Notes: a model not told the origin generated them from the letters alone. DNA of 45,740 nucleotides from SHZI01 sp964407855 (GCA_964407855.1 CAYOXI010000014.1:1-45740); one strand, 5' to 3'. Shown: positions 17,162 to 26,142, numbered from the stretch's first letter. Made by a program: numbers and translations.

Positions 17162-18022
17162 ATGGATGGAAGAAATTCGATGTTTCAGTTCATGACGAAG
17201 CCGGGTCGCGGCAAGCGCCTGTCACTGCTGGGCGGGTTCGCACTTGCCGCCCTGGGCCTGCCCGCCCAGGCCGCCTGGGAACTGAACATGACACGGGGCG
17301 TGACCCCGGTCAGCAGGGATGCCTATGACCTGCATATGCTGACACTCTGGATCTGCACGATTGTTGGCGTGGTTGTCTTCAGCGTGATGATCTACGCGAT
17401 CGTCAAGTTCCGTAAGTCCACGGGCGCAGTGCCCGCCACCTTCTCCCACAGCACCAGGGCAGAGATCATCTGGACGGTCGCGCCCACCCTCGTGCTGATC
17501 TTCCTGGCCTACGAGTCCGCGCCTGCGCTGATCCGCATCGATGACACCCGCGGCGCCGAGATGACAGTGAAAATCACCGGCTATCAGTGGAAGTGGCAGT
17601 ACGAGTACGTGGGCGAAGGCGTGTCCTTCTTCAGCAATCTGGCTGCGACCAGCAATGCCGCCCGCCAGCTCAGGTCCGGCCTGGATCCCCGCGAGGTGGA
17701 GAACTACCTTCTGGAGGTGGATGAACCGCTGGTAGTGCCGGCGGGCACGAAGATCCGCTACCTGCTGACCGCCAACGACGTGCTCCATGCCTGGTGGGTC
17801 CCGGCTTTCTCCGTGAAGCGGGATGCCATTCCGGGCTTCATCAACGAGGGCTGGTTCCAGATTGATGCCCCCGGCACCTTCCGGGGTCAATGCGCCGAAC
17901 TCTGCGGCAAGGATCACGGCTTCATGCCCATCGTCGTGGAAGCCCTGAGCCGTGAGGATTTCGATGCCTGGCTCGCCGCACGCAAGGGCACTGCCGCCCC
18001 CGCCCAGGCGGCTCGCAACTGA
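17162..18022 (+). CDS. coxB: Cytochrome c oxidase subunit II (CuA)
   Basis: Accepts electrons from cytochrome c through the binuclear CuA centre. It has 286 residues: a signal sequence (about 20-38, cleavage near AQAA), two transmembrane helices (about 57-80 and 105-122), then the cupredoxin domain. CuA ligands are His209 (DVLHAWW), Cys244, Glu246, Cys248, His252 and Met255 in QCAELCGKDHGFM. The Trp-rich electron-entry loop ITGYQWKWQYEY is present. There is no fused cytochrome c domain. A second ATG at 17180 is possible. Confidence 0.97.
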   Translation: MDGRNSMFQFMTKPGRGKRLSLLGGFALAALGLPAQAAWELNMTRGVTPVSRDAYDLHMLTLWICTIVGVVVFSVMIYAIVKFRKSTGAVPATFSHSTRAEIIWTVAPTLVLIFLAYESAPALIRIDDTRGAEMTVKITGYQWKWQYEYVGEGVSFFSNLAATSNAARQLRSGLDPREVENYLLEVDEPLVVPAGTKIRYLLTANDVLHAWWVPAFSVKRDAIPGFINEGWFQIDAPGTFRGQCAELCGKDHGFMPIVVEALSREDFDAWLAARKGTAAPAQAARN

Positions 18023-18081
18023 AAAGACCTGTCGCCGGGCCGCCTGCGCCCGGTCATGTAGCTGACGACGGAGCATTCCCG

Positions 18082-19677
18082 ATGAGCACGACCCACGAGA
18101 CCCACGCCGGTCACGACCACGGCCACGATGACCATCATGGCCCCGCCAAAGGTCTGAGCCGCTGGCTGTTCACCACCAATCACAAGGACATCGGCACCCT
18201 CTACCTGCTGTTCGCGCTGGTCATGCTGTTCGTGGGTGGCGGCATGGCACTGATCATCCGGCTCGAGCTGTTCCAGCCGGGGCTGCAGTTCGTGAACCCC
18301 GACTTCTTCAACCAGATGACCACCATGCATGCGCTGATCATGATCTTCGGCATGATCATGCCGGCCTTCGTGGGCTTCGCGAACTGGATGATCCCGATGA
18401 TGATCGGTGCGCCGGACATGGCGCTGCCCCGGCTCAACAACTGGTCCTTCTGGATCCTGCCCTTCGCCAGCGGCATCCTGATTTCCACGCTCTTCATGCC
18501 GGGCGGTGGCCCGGCGGGCGGCTGGACGCTCTACCCGCCGCTGGTCCTGCAGACCGGCGATGCCTTCCCCTTCATGATCTTTGCCATCCACCTGCTGGGG
18601 ATGTCATCAATCCTGGGCTCCATCAACATCATCGTCACCATCATGAACATGCGGGCGCCGGGCATGACCCTGCTCAAGATGCCGCTGTTCGTCTGGACCT
18701 GGCTCATCACGGCCTACCTGCTGATCGCGGCCATGCCGGTGCTGGCCGGTGGCGTGACCATGCTGCTGACCGACCAGTTCTTCGGCACAAGCTTCTTCCA
18801 GGCGGCTGGCGGCGGCGACCCGGTACTGTTCCAGCACATCTTCTGGTTCTTCGGCCACCCGGAGGTGTACATCATCATCCTGCCGGCCTTCGGCATCGTG
18901 TCGCAGATCATCCCGACCTTCTCCCGCAAGCCCCTCTTCGGCTATGACGCGATGGTCTATGCCACCGCCAGCATCGGCTTCCTGTCGTTCATCGTCTGGG
19001 CCCACCACATGTTCACGGTGGGGATGCCGCTCGCCGGCGCGATGTTCTTCATGCTGTCCACCATGCTCATCGCCATCCCGACGGCGGTTAAAGTCTTCAA
19101 CTGGACGGCCACCATGTGGCGCGGCTCGCTCACCTTCGAGACGCCCATGCTGTTCTCGCTGGCCTTCCTGTTCCTGTTCACCATCGGTGGCTTCTCCGGG
19201 CTGATGCTGGCCATCGCCCCGGCAGATTTCCAGTATCACGACACCTATTTCGTGGTGGCACATTTCCACTACGTGCTGGTGCCGGGCGCGCTGTTCGCGG
19301 CGATTGCGGGCGCCTACTTCTGGCTGCCGAAGTGGACGGGCCACATGTATGACGAACGGCTGGGCAAGATCCATTTCTGGATCTCCGCCATAGGCGTGAA
19401 TATCACCTTCTTCCCCCAGCACTTCCTGGGCCTCGCGGGCATGCCCCGGCGCATTCCCGACTACGCCACGCAGTTCGCTGACTGGAACATGGTGTCCAGC
19501 GTCGGGTCTTTCATCTTTGGCTTCTCCCAGCTGCTGTTCGTCTACGTCGTCATCAAGTGCATCCGCGGCGGCCAGAAGGCCACGGCCGAGGTCTGGGACA
19601 ACCCGGAGGGCCTGGAGTGGACGGTCCCGTCGCCTGCGCCCTACCACACCTTTGATGAGGCCCCGGTGGTCAAGTGA
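18082..19677 (+). CDS. coxA: Cytochrome c oxidase subunit I (heme a/a3-CuB)
   Basis: The catalytic, proton-pumping subunit of an aa3-type heme-copper oxidase, with 531 residues and 12 expected helices. Heme a ligands are His83 (TMHALIM) and His396; the heme a3 ligand is His394 (AHFHYVLVPG); CuB ligands are His259, His308 and His309. Tyr263 in GHPEVY would make the His-Tyr cross-link, and Glu261 marks the A1 type. Seven His lie in the first 20 residues, a common feature of these subunits. The stop overlaps a small downstream gene (GTGA). Confidence 0.98.
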   Translation: MSTTHETHAGHDHGHDDHHGPAKGLSRWLFTTNHKDIGTLYLLFALVMLFVGGGMALIIRLELFQPGLQFVNPDFFNQMTTMHALIMIFGMIMPAFVGFANWMIPMMIGAPDMALPRLNNWSFWILPFASGILISTLFMPGGGPAGGWTLYPPLVLQTGDAFPFMIFAIHLLGMSSILGSINIIVTIMNMRAPGMTLLKMPLFVWTWLITAYLLIAAMPVLAGGVTMLLTDQFFGTSFFQAAGGGDPVLFQHIFWFFGHPEVYIIILPAFGIVSQIIPTFSRKPLFGYDAMVYATASIGFLSFIVWAHHMFTVGMPLAGAMFFMLSTMLIAIPTAVKVFNWTATMWRGSLTFETPMLFSLAFLFLFTIGGFSGLMLAIAPADFQYHDTYFVVAHFHYVLVPGALFAAIAGAYFWLPKWTGHMYDERLGKIHFWISAIGVNITFFPQHFLGLAGMPRRIPDYATQFADWNMVSSVGSFIFGFSQLLFVYVVIKCIRGGQKATAEVWDNPEGLEWTVPSPAPYHTFDEAPVVK

Positions 19678-19814
19678 GTACTGCGCCCGCACCGCAGGAT
19701 CCCCGACTGGAGGCCGGCCACCGGCGGCGAGTCGTCCGTACCGCGGTCCTGCTTGGCGTGCTCGCCATCGCCATGTACCTCGGCTTCATCCTGAGCATGG
19801 GGCTGCGGGACTGA
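19674..19814 (+). CDS. Small single-span protein of the oxidase cluster
   Basis: A 46-residue open frame starting at GTG inside the coxA stop (GTGA) and ending at a TGA that shares one base with the ctaG ATG (TGATG). It fills the coxA-ctaG gap exactly. Residues 1-22 are polar and basic (HRRRVVRT); residues 23-42 form one hydrophobic helix (AVLLGVLAIAMYLGFILSMG). Short one-helix proteins at this position in other proteobacteria are annotated as cytochrome oxidase small assembly proteins. Tight coupling on both sides supports translation; its exact function is unknown. Confidence 0.8.
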   Translation: MSTAPAPQDPRLEAGHRRRVVRTAVLLGVLAIAMYLGFILSMGLRD

Positions 19815-20377
19815 TGGCCGGCACCTTCACCAACCGGGGACTCATTGCGCGGCTCGGGATCCTGGCGGTGGCCATGTTCGGCTTTGGCTTCCTGCTGGCA
19901 CCGCTCTACGAGGTGATGTGCCAGATCCTCGGTATCGGCGGTCGCACGTCCAGCACGGCCGCCGTGGTGGCTGGTGCCCGGCAGGACCCCGACCGGCTGG
20001 TGACGGTGGAGTTTGTGGCCGTGCTCAACGAGCAGGCCCCCTGGGAGTTTCGCCCGGCGGTGACCTCCATGCAGGTGCACCCCGGACAGCTCTACGACAC
20101 GGCCTACTTTGCCCGGAATCTCACTGACGGGGTCCTCGTCGGTGCTGCGGTGCCGAGCGTCGCCCCCGGACAGGCGGCCAGGCACTTCCTCAAGACCGAA
20201 TGCTTCTGCTTTACGCAGCAGGAGTTCGCCGGGCAGGAGGGCCGGGACATGGGCGTGCAGTTCATGGTGGACGCCGGGTTGCCGGCGCACATCGACCGCG
20301 TCACGCTGTCCTACACCTTCTTCGTCAATCGCACCGCCACCGTAGCCGCCGGAGAGGCGGCCAGCCAGATCCTTTAA
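19814..20377 (+). CDS. ctaG: Cytochrome c oxidase assembly protein CtaG/Cox11
   Basis: A membrane-anchored periplasmic copper chaperone that loads CuB of subunit I. It has 187 residues: one N-terminal helix (about 12-32), then an immunoglobulin-like domain. The copper motif Cys130-Phe-Cys132-Phe in TECFCFTQQ is intact, and a further Cys lies near the helix end (VMCQ). The ATG at 19814 is chosen because it touches the preceding stop and gives family length; the open frame above it overlaps coxA and is not conserved. Confidence 0.95.
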   Translation: MAGTFTNRGLIARLGILAVAMFGFGFLLAPLYEVMCQILGIGGRTSSTAAVVAGARQDPDRLVTVEFVAVLNEQAPWEFRPAVTSMQVHPGQLYDTAYFARNLTDGVLVGAAVPSVAPGQAARHFLKTECFCFTQQEFAGQEGRDMGVQFMVDAGLPAHIDRVTLSYTFFVNRTATVAAGEAASQIL

Positions 20378-20408
20378 GTCACAGCATTTTTCCAGGGAAC
20401 CGACCACC

Positions 20409-21272
20409 ATGGCCCACGCTCAGGACAAGTACTACATCCCCCACGGTACGCGCTGGCCGCTGCTCGGCTCCGCCGGGTTGTTCGTGGCCTTCATTGGCGT
20501 GTCCATCCTGCTCAACGGCGGATCCGGGACGCCGCTGGCAATACTGGGCGCTGGCATCGTGATCGTGATGATGTTCCTGTGGTTCGGCGAGGTCATCGCG
20601 GAGAGCGAGGCGGGCACCTACAACTCCCAGGTGGACAAGTCGTTCCGCATGGGCATGATGTGGTTCATCCTGTCCGAGGTGATGTTCTTCGCCTGCTTCT
20701 TCGGCGCCCTGCTCTATGCGCGCCAGTTCTCGCTGCCCTGGCTGGGCGGCGAAGGTGCCAAGGCCGCCACCGGTCTCTACCTCTGGCCGGGCTTTGAGAA
20801 CGCCTGGCCCTCCAGCGGTCCGGAGCAGATCGGTGGTGACTACCAGATCATGGGTGCCTGGGGCATACCGGCCCTGAATACCGCCATCCTGCTGCTGAGC
20901 GGTGTCACCATCACGATCGCCCACCACGCCCTCAAGAATGGCCAGCGCGCGCTGCTCAACCTGTTCCTGGGCCTCACCGTGGCGCTCGGCTTCATCTTCC
21001 TTGGCTTCCAGGTCTACGAATACACCTACGCCTACAGCGAACTGAACCTGCGCCTGAACAGTGGCATGTATGGCAATACCTTCTACATGCTGACCGGGTT
21101 CCACGGCCTGCACGTGACCATCGGCGCGATCATGCTCACGGTGATCCTCGTGCGCTGCCTGAAGGGGCATTTCACCCCCAGCCGGCATTTCGCCTTCGAG
21201 GGCGTGGCCTGGTACTGGCACTTCGTGGATGTGGTCTGGCTCGGACTCTTTATCTTCGTCTACTGGCTCTGA
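20409..21272 (+). CDS. coxC: Cytochrome c oxidase subunit III
   Basis: The third core subunit, with 287 residues and seven predicted helices; it stabilises the oxidase and the oxygen pathway. FRMGMMWFILSEVMFFACFFGALLY is the conserved helix with the carboxylate. NTAILLLSGVTITIAHHAL, GFHGLHVTIG and the ending VAWYWHFVDVVWLGLF are diagnostic. It follows ctaG by 31 bp and converges on the DUF2909 gene with only 29 bp between them. Confidence 0.97.
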   Translation: MAHAQDKYYIPHGTRWPLLGSAGLFVAFIGVSILLNGGSGTPLAILGAGIVIVMMFLWFGEVIAESEAGTYNSQVDKSFRMGMMWFILSEVMFFACFFGALLYARQFSLPWLGGEGAKAATGLYLWPGFENAWPSSGPEQIGGDYQIMGAWGIPALNTAILLLSGVTITIAHHALKNGQRALLNLFLGLTVALGFIFLGFQVYEYTYAYSELNLRLNSGMYGNTFYMLTGFHGLHVTIGAIMLTVILVRCLKGHFTPSRHFAFEGVAWYWHFVDVVWLGLFIFVYWL

Positions 21273-21301
21273 GGCGCTGCGACCGGCGCCGGCCCGGCAG
21301 G

Positions 21302-21511
21302 CTACCGGGGCAGCGCGTCGTGGGGCTCGATCCAGCCGTTGAACCAGGCAAGGAACAGCAGCAGGAACAGCAGCACGGACAGTGTGATCCTGACCGTCAT
21401 TGCGCGCACCATGCGCCGCGAGTCACCCTCGTCCCGGTTCAGGAAGAAGAGTCCGGAAAACAGGCTGACGACAATCGCCCCAAGCAACAGAACCACTACC
21501 AACTTGAACAT
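21302..21511 (-). CDS. DUF2909 twin-transmembrane protein
   Basis: A 69-residue protein on the strand opposite the oxidase genes. Two hydrophobic helices (about residues 2-24 and 41-58) flank a short charged loop (NRDEGDSRRMVRAM). This matches DUF2909, found in the same inverted position between coxC and SURF1 in Pseudomonas (from memory). The much longer open frame in this register lies over surf1 and is not conserved; the ATG at 21511 (MFKLVVVLLLG) is the family start. Function unknown. Confidence 0.85.
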   Translation of the reverse strand: MFKLVVVLLLGAIVVSLFSGLFFLNRDEGDSRRMVRAMTVRITLSVLLFLLLFLAWFNGWIEPHDALPR

Positions 21512-21595
21512 GGGCAGGCCAGCCGACCGGCAGCGAATGGAGACGCTTAGTCTAACCCTGTCACGCGGAATTCCTGGCCTCCGGCCCTGCGGTCC

Positions 21596-22324
21596 TTGAG
21601 CAACCGGCCCTACGCGTTCAGGCCACCGTGGTGGGCTACGTTGCTGCTGCTGACGGGCCTGGTCGTGTTCTGCTCCGCCGGGATCTGGCAGTGGGGCAGG
21701 GCCGGGGAGAAGCAGCTTCAGTACGACGCACTGGCCCGCGGCCTGGACCAGAGCCCGCTGGCGGGCCTGCCCAGGGACGGGTCGCTGGACAAGCTGCGTT
21801 TCAGCCGCGTCCGGGTTCAGGGCCGCTTTGCGCCGGACCGGCAGGTCCTGCTGGACAACATCACCTCGGAGGGCCGGCCCGGCTACCACGTGCTGACGCC
21901 CTTGGCGACGGACGATGGCTGGTTGATGGTGAATCGCGGCTGGGTTCCCGCCTCGGGGGACCGCAATCTGCTGCCGGAAATCGCGGTGAGCGCCGCGGAC
22001 CGGGTGCTGGTGGGACGCGTGGATCGGCTGCCCGTGCCGGGACTTGCACTGCAGCGGCCGCCGGTACCGGCGGCCGCGCCCTGGCCCCGGCGCATGCTGT
22101 TTCCAGCCATGGCGGAGATCGAGGCGCAGACCGGCCTTTCGCTGCCAGACTTCCAGCTGCTGATGGATCCGGCCGAGCCCGACGGCTACCTGAGGAACTG
22201 GCAACCGGGTGGCATGACGCCGCAAAAACACCAGGGATACGCCGTACAATGGTTTGGTCTGGCGCTGACGGCCGTGGTGATCTACGTCGCGCTGACCTTG
22301 AAGTACTCAGGCGGACACCGGTGA
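21596..22324 (+). CDS. SURF1-family oxidase assembly protein
   Basis: Helps insert heme a into subunit I. The 242 residues have the classic hairpin layout: one helix at about 13-32, a periplasmic domain with VRVQGRF, GYHVLTPL and VNRGWVP, and a second helix near 216-234 after HQGYAVQWF. The start is TTG (MSNRPYAFRPPWW). It overlaps the next gene as GTGA. Together with ctaA and ctaG it provides heme a and copper delivery to the oxidase. Confidence 0.94.
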   Translation: MSNRPYAFRPPWWATLLLLTGLVVFCSAGIWQWGRAGEKQLQYDALARGLDQSPLAGLPRDGSLDKLRFSRVRVQGRFAPDRQVLLDNITSEGRPGYHVLTPLATDDGWLMVNRGWVPASGDRNLLPEIAVSAADRVLVGRVDRLPVPGLALQRPPVPAAAPWPRRMLFPAMAEIEAQTGLSLPDFQLLMDPAEPDGYLRNWQPGGMTPQKHQGYAVQWFGLALTAVVIYVALTLKYSGGHR

Positions 22325-22914
22325 ACCCTGCCGCTCCCGTTCCAGCACGCACCAGCAGACTGACGCTGTGGCTGGTGGTGCTCGTTTTCTTCGGGCCAGT
22401 GATCCTGGCGATCGTCCTCTATTTCGGGGGCGACAAGACGTGGCGGCCGGGTGGATCGGTCGCCCATGGCATCCTGCTGCCGGCGCCGCCAGTCCTGCCC
22501 GGTGGTCCGGTCATGCTGTCGGGCGGGGAAGCGCTGGACTTCCGCGGCCAGTGGTCGCTGGTCTATGTCGGCCGCGGCGACTGTGATGACACCTGCGAGG
22601 AAGCGCTGTACCGCACGCGCCAGGTCCGGCGGGCACTGGGACGGGACGCGTCCCGGGTGCAGCGGGTGTTCCTCTCCACCGGCGGCACGCCGAATGTGGG
22701 CCTGATGGCTACGGAACATCCCGGGATGCTGGTGCTCGGCGACGGTCTGGGGACCCGGGATGTCGTCCTCCAGAGCCTCGGCCAGTTCGCCGAGGGGGAC
22801 GTGTTCGTGGTGGATCCCCTGGGTAACCTGATCCTGCGCTTTCCGGCCGGCACGGCCATGAAGGACATGCATCAGGATCTCGACCTGCTGCTCAAGGCGT
22901 CGCAGATCGGATGA
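22321..22914 (+). CDS. Sco-like, membrane-anchored thioredoxin-fold protein
   Basis: A 197-residue protein with an N-terminal helix (about 14-35) and a periplasmic domain. GEALDFRGQWSLVYVGRGDC precedes a Cys-Asp-Asp-Thr-Cys motif, the CxxxC spacing of Sco copper chaperones, but the surrounding sequence is otherwise weakly Sco-like. VFLSTGG and VFVVDPLGNLILRFP fit a thioredoxin fold. The same position is held by a conserved uncharacterised protein in Pseudomonas (from memory). GTG start overlaps surf1 (GTGA), and its stop overlaps ctaA (ATGA). CuA maturation is the likely role, inferred from motif and context. Confidence 0.8.
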   Translation: MNPAAPVPARTSRLTLWLVVLVFFGPVILAIVLYFGGDKTWRPGGSVAHGILLPAPPVLPGGPVMLSGGEALDFRGQWSLVYVGRGDCDDTCEEALYRTRQVRRALGRDASRVQRVFLSTGGTPNVGLMATEHPGMLVLGDGLGTRDVVLQSLGQFAEGDVFVVDPLGNLILRFPAGTAMKDMHQDLDLLLKASQIG

Positions 22915-23954
22915 ATCCCGCCGTCTGGTATCACCGTTGCCTCTGGACCGGGGTTGGACTGGCACTGGTCGTCATCGTGCTGGGCGCCTGGGTACGCCTC
23001 TCGGATGCGGGGCTCGGCTGCCCGGACTGGCCCGGCTGCTACGGTCACCTGGTGCTGCCCGGCGACGATGAGCGGCGCGTGGCGGCAGCGGAGGCTTTTC
23101 CGGAACGGCCGCTGGAGGTGGACAAGGCCTGGAAGGAAATGATCCACCGCTATGCCGCCACGGGCCTCGGCCTGACGATCCTGCTGGCGGCACTGTTCGC
23201 GTGGATGAACCGCCGGGAGCCCGGCCAGCCGGTCGGGACGCCGCTGTTCCTGCTGGGACTGGTGATCTTCCAGGGGATCCTCGGCATGTGGACGGTGACC
23301 CTGCTGCTCAAGCCCCTGATCGTGATGGGTCATCTCCTCGGCGGGCTCAGCACGCTGGCCCTGCTGGCCTGGCTGCTGATGGACCACCAGCGACGGCGGT
23401 CATCGGGCCGCACGCTGGCCCCGGGGCGGGCGCGCGTTCCGTGGGTGGTGGCGGGTGCCCTGGTCGTGGTCGCGGGCCAGATCGCCCTGGGAGGCTGGAC
23501 CAGTGCCAACTATGCCGCCCTGGCCTGCCCGGACATACCGACCTGCCAGGGCCAATGGTGGCCGGCCGAAGCTGATTTCGCCGAGGGCTTCGTGCTGTGG
23601 CGCGGGCTCGGCGTGAACTACGAGTTCGGTGTGCTGGATGCCCCCTCCCGGGTAGCGATCCACTTCACGCATCGACTGGGGGCCATGGTGACCCTCGCGG
23701 TATTGTCCGGACTCGCACTGGTGATCCTGTTCCGGTCCGCAGATCGGAGGCGGCGGCGCGCCGCATTGCTGGTGCTAGCTGCCGTGATCCTGCAGGTCGG
23801 TATCGGCATTGGCGTTGTCTGGTACGGACTCCCCCTGACGCTCGCCACTGCCCACAACGCTGGCGCCGCACTGCTGGTGCTCGCCATGATCAACCTGCTG
23901 CACCTGAGTTCATTGCCGCCAGCCCGGCGACGCACGGATTTCGAGCTCCGTTAG
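22911..23954 (+). CDS. ctaA: Heme A synthase
   Basis: A polytopic membrane enzyme (347 residues, eight helices) that oxidises heme O to heme A for the aa3 oxidase. It shows the internal duplication typical of CtaA: WVRLSDAGLGCPDWPGCYG and, in the second half, GGWTSANYAALACPDIPTC. Heme-ligand histidines appear in IHRYAATG, MGHLLGG, IHFTHRLGA and TAHNAGA. The two Cys pairs are conserved. Heme O synthase (ctaB/cyoE), which usually follows, is absent from the window. Confidence 0.96.
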   Translation: MNPAVWYHRCLWTGVGLALVVIVLGAWVRLSDAGLGCPDWPGCYGHLVLPGDDERRVAAAEAFPERPLEVDKAWKEMIHRYAATGLGLTILLAALFAWMNRREPGQPVGTPLFLLGLVIFQGILGMWTVTLLLKPLIVMGHLLGGLSTLALLAWLLMDHQRRRSSGRTLAPGRARVPWVVAGALVVVAGQIALGGWTSANYAALACPDIPTCQGQWWPAEADFAEGFVLWRGLGVNYEFGVLDAPSRVAIHFTHRLGAMVTLAVLSGLALVILFRSADRRRRRAALLVLAAVILQVGIGIGVVWYGLPLTLATAHNAGAALLVLAMINLLHLSSLPPARRRTDFELR

Positions 23955-23971
23955 CCGGATAGCCAAGCTGC

Positions 23972-23977
23972 TAGACT
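23972..23977 (+). promoter_or_regulatory. -10-like element before uvrD
   Basis: TAGACT, 11 nt before the uvrD ATG in a 34-bp spacer. A transcript from it would have only a few leader bases. It resembles the elements before spoT and ubiA. No good -35. Confidence 0.25.
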
Positions 23978-23988
23978 CGTTCCCCGCC

Positions 23989-26142
23989 ATGGACGTCACG
24001 CCTATCCTCGACCCGCTCAACGATGCCCAGCGGGACGCTGTCACGGCGCCCGCGGCACCGTTGCTGGTCGTGGCCGGCGCGGGCAGCGGCAAGACCCGCG
24101 TCCTGGTCCACCGTATCGCCTGGCTCATCCAGGTTGAACAGGTTTCGCCGCTGGGCATTCTCGCGGTGACCTTCACCAACAAGGCAGCCCAGGAGATGCG
24201 CGGCCGGATCCAGGACCTGCTGGACATGCCGGTGAATCACCTGTGGATCGGCACCTTCCACGGCCTTGCCCACCGCCTGCTCCGGCGCCACTGGCGGGAG
24301 GCTGGCCTGCAGGAGGGCTTCCAGATCCTCGACGCCGAGGACCAGCAGCGGCTGATACGCCGCCTGCTGAAGGCACAGGACCTGGATGAGACCACCTGGG
24401 TACCCCGTGAGATCCAGTGGTTCATCAATCACCAGAAGGACGAGGGCCTGCGGGCCGACCGGATCAGCGACGACGGGGATCCCAACCGTCGGCAGATGAT
24501 CCGGCTGTACCGGCTCTACGAGGAGACCTGTGCGAAGGCCGGTCTGGTGGACTTCGCCGAACTGCTGCTGCGCGCCTTCGAGTTGTGGAAGGACAATCCG
24601 GAATTGCTCGCCCAGTACCGTCGGCGCTTCCGGCACGTGCTGGTGGACGAGTTCCAGGACACCAATGCCATCCAGTACGCCTGGCTGCGCCTGCTGACCG
24701 GCGACACGGGCCTGCCTTTCGTGGTCGGCGATGATGACCAGTCCATCTACCGCTGGCGCGGCGCCCGCACCGAGCACCTGCAGCGCTTCCGGCGGGATTT
24801 CCCCACGGCCCGGATGGTGAAGCTGGAGCAGAACTACCGCTCGACGAAGACCATCCTGCGGGCGGCCAACGCCATCATCACCAACAACACCGGCCGGCTC
24901 GGCAAAGAACTCTGGACCGAAGGTGGTGAGGGGGCCCCGATCCGGCTCTACCGGGCCTACAACGAGCGCGACGAGGCGGAGTTTGTGGTGGGACGCATCC
25001 AGGACTGGGTGCAGCAGGGCAATTCCCGCAGCGAGACCGCGGTGCTGTACCGCTCCAATGCCCAGTCCCGGGTCTTCGAGGAGTTCCTGTTGCGTGCCGG
25101 GCTACCCTACCGGGTCTACGGTGGCCTGCGCTTTTTCGAGCGGGCCGAGATCAAGGATGCCCTCGCCTACCTGCGCCTGATTGCCAACCGGGAGGATGAT
25201 TCGTCCTTTGAGCGGGTGGTCAACGTGCCCACCCGGGGTATCGGCGCCCGATCAATGGATACCGTCCGGGAATACGCGCGGGCCAACGCGCTGTCCCTGT
25301 GGCGGGCCGCCCAGGTGATGTCCGCCGGAGAGGCAGGCCGGGGCGGCAAGGCCATCCAGGCCTTCCTGTACCTGATCGAATCGCTGGCACGCGACACAGC
25401 AGGCCTGCCCCTGCACGAGCAGGTGGATCACGTGATCCAGAAGAGCGGCCTGATTCCCCACTACCGGAAGGAACCGCGGGACCGGGCCGAGGCGCGTCTC
25501 GAGAACCTCGATGAGCTGGTCAGTGCCGCACGCAGCTACGACGGCGAGGAGAGCAATGAGGACATGACGCCCCTGACCGCCTTCCTGTCTCATGCGGCGC
25601 TGGAATCGGGAGATGCCCAGGGCGATGCCTGGGAGGACTGCGTGCAGCTGATGACCCTGCACACCGCCAAGGGTCTGGAATTTCCCGTGGTGTTCCTCAC
25701 CGGGCTGGAGGACGGGCTCTTTCCCCACCGGCGCTCGCTGAATGACGCCGAGAGCCTCGAGGAGGAGCGCCGGCTTTGCTACGTGGGCGCCACGCGCGCG
25801 ATGAGCGAGCTGTACCTCAGCCATGCGGAGCAACGGCGGCTCCACGGCACCGACAGCTTCCACCAGCCCTCCCGCTTCATCAGCGAGATCCCCCGGGAAC
25901 TGGTCGAGGACGTCCGGCCCCGGAGCAACTTCAGCGAGCCGGCCTTCCGGCGGGGCGGGATGGAGGGGACTGAACCTGCCTTTGGCCTGCGCCTCGGCCA
26001 GCGGGTCCGGCACGGCAAGTTTGGTGAGGGCGTGGTGCTGGGCTACGAGGGCGCCGGCGCCCACGCCCGGGTGCAGGTAAATTTCGAGACCACCGGCGCC
26101 AAGTGGCTGGTGATGTCCTACGCCAACCTGGAAGCGATGTGA
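23989..26142 (+). CDS. uvrD: DNA helicase II (UvrD)
   Basis: A 3'-5' SF1A helicase in nucleotide excision and mismatch repair. The 717 residues hold the Q motif LNDAQRDAV, Walker A AGAGSGKT (29-36), motif Ib IGTFHGLAHRLLRRH, Walker B VDEFQDT (219-225), VVGDDDQSIYRWRGA, LEQNYRST, TLHTAKGLEFPVVFLTGLEDG and YVGATRA. The C-terminal part (GQRVRHGKFGEGVVLGYEG) is the UvrD Tudor-like domain that contacts RNA polymerase. It precedes trkA by 4 bp, an unrelated neighbour that may be co-transcribed. Confidence 0.97.
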   Translation: MDVTPILDPLNDAQRDAVTAPAAPLLVVAGAGSGKTRVLVHRIAWLIQVEQVSPLGILAVTFTNKAAQEMRGRIQDLLDMPVNHLWIGTFHGLAHRLLRRHWREAGLQEGFQILDAEDQQRLIRRLLKAQDLDETTWVPREIQWFINHQKDEGLRADRISDDGDPNRRQMIRLYRLYEETCAKAGLVDFAELLLRAFELWKDNPELLAQYRRRFRHVLVDEFQDTNAIQYAWLRLLTGDTGLPFVVGDDDQSIYRWRGARTEHLQRFRRDFPTARMVKLEQNYRSTKTILRAANAIITNNTGRLGKELWTEGGEGAPIRLYRAYNERDEAEFVVGRIQDWVQQGNSRSETAVLYRSNAQSRVFEEFLLRAGLPYRVYGGLRFFERAEIKDALAYLRLIANREDDSSFERVVNVPTRGIGARSMDTVREYARANALSLWRAAQVMSAGEAGRGGKAIQAFLYLIESLARDTAGLPLHEQVDHVIQKSGLIPHYRKEPRDRAEARLENLDELVSAARSYDGEESNEDMTPLTAFLSHAALESGDAQGDAWEDCVQLMTLHTAKGLEFPVVFLTGLEDGLFPHRRSLNDAESLEEERRLCYVGATRAMSELYLSHAEQRRLHGTDSFHQPSRFISEIPRELVEDVRPRSNFSEPAFRRGGMEGTEPAFGLRLGQRVRHGKFGEGVVLGYEGAGAHARVQVNFETTGAKWLVMSYANLEAM

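Noticed and set aside
18607..19692. Minus-strand 361-codon frame rich in His, Asp and Glu opposite coxA
   Set aside because: The composition is the expected antisense image of a membrane protein gene; coxA is unmistakable.
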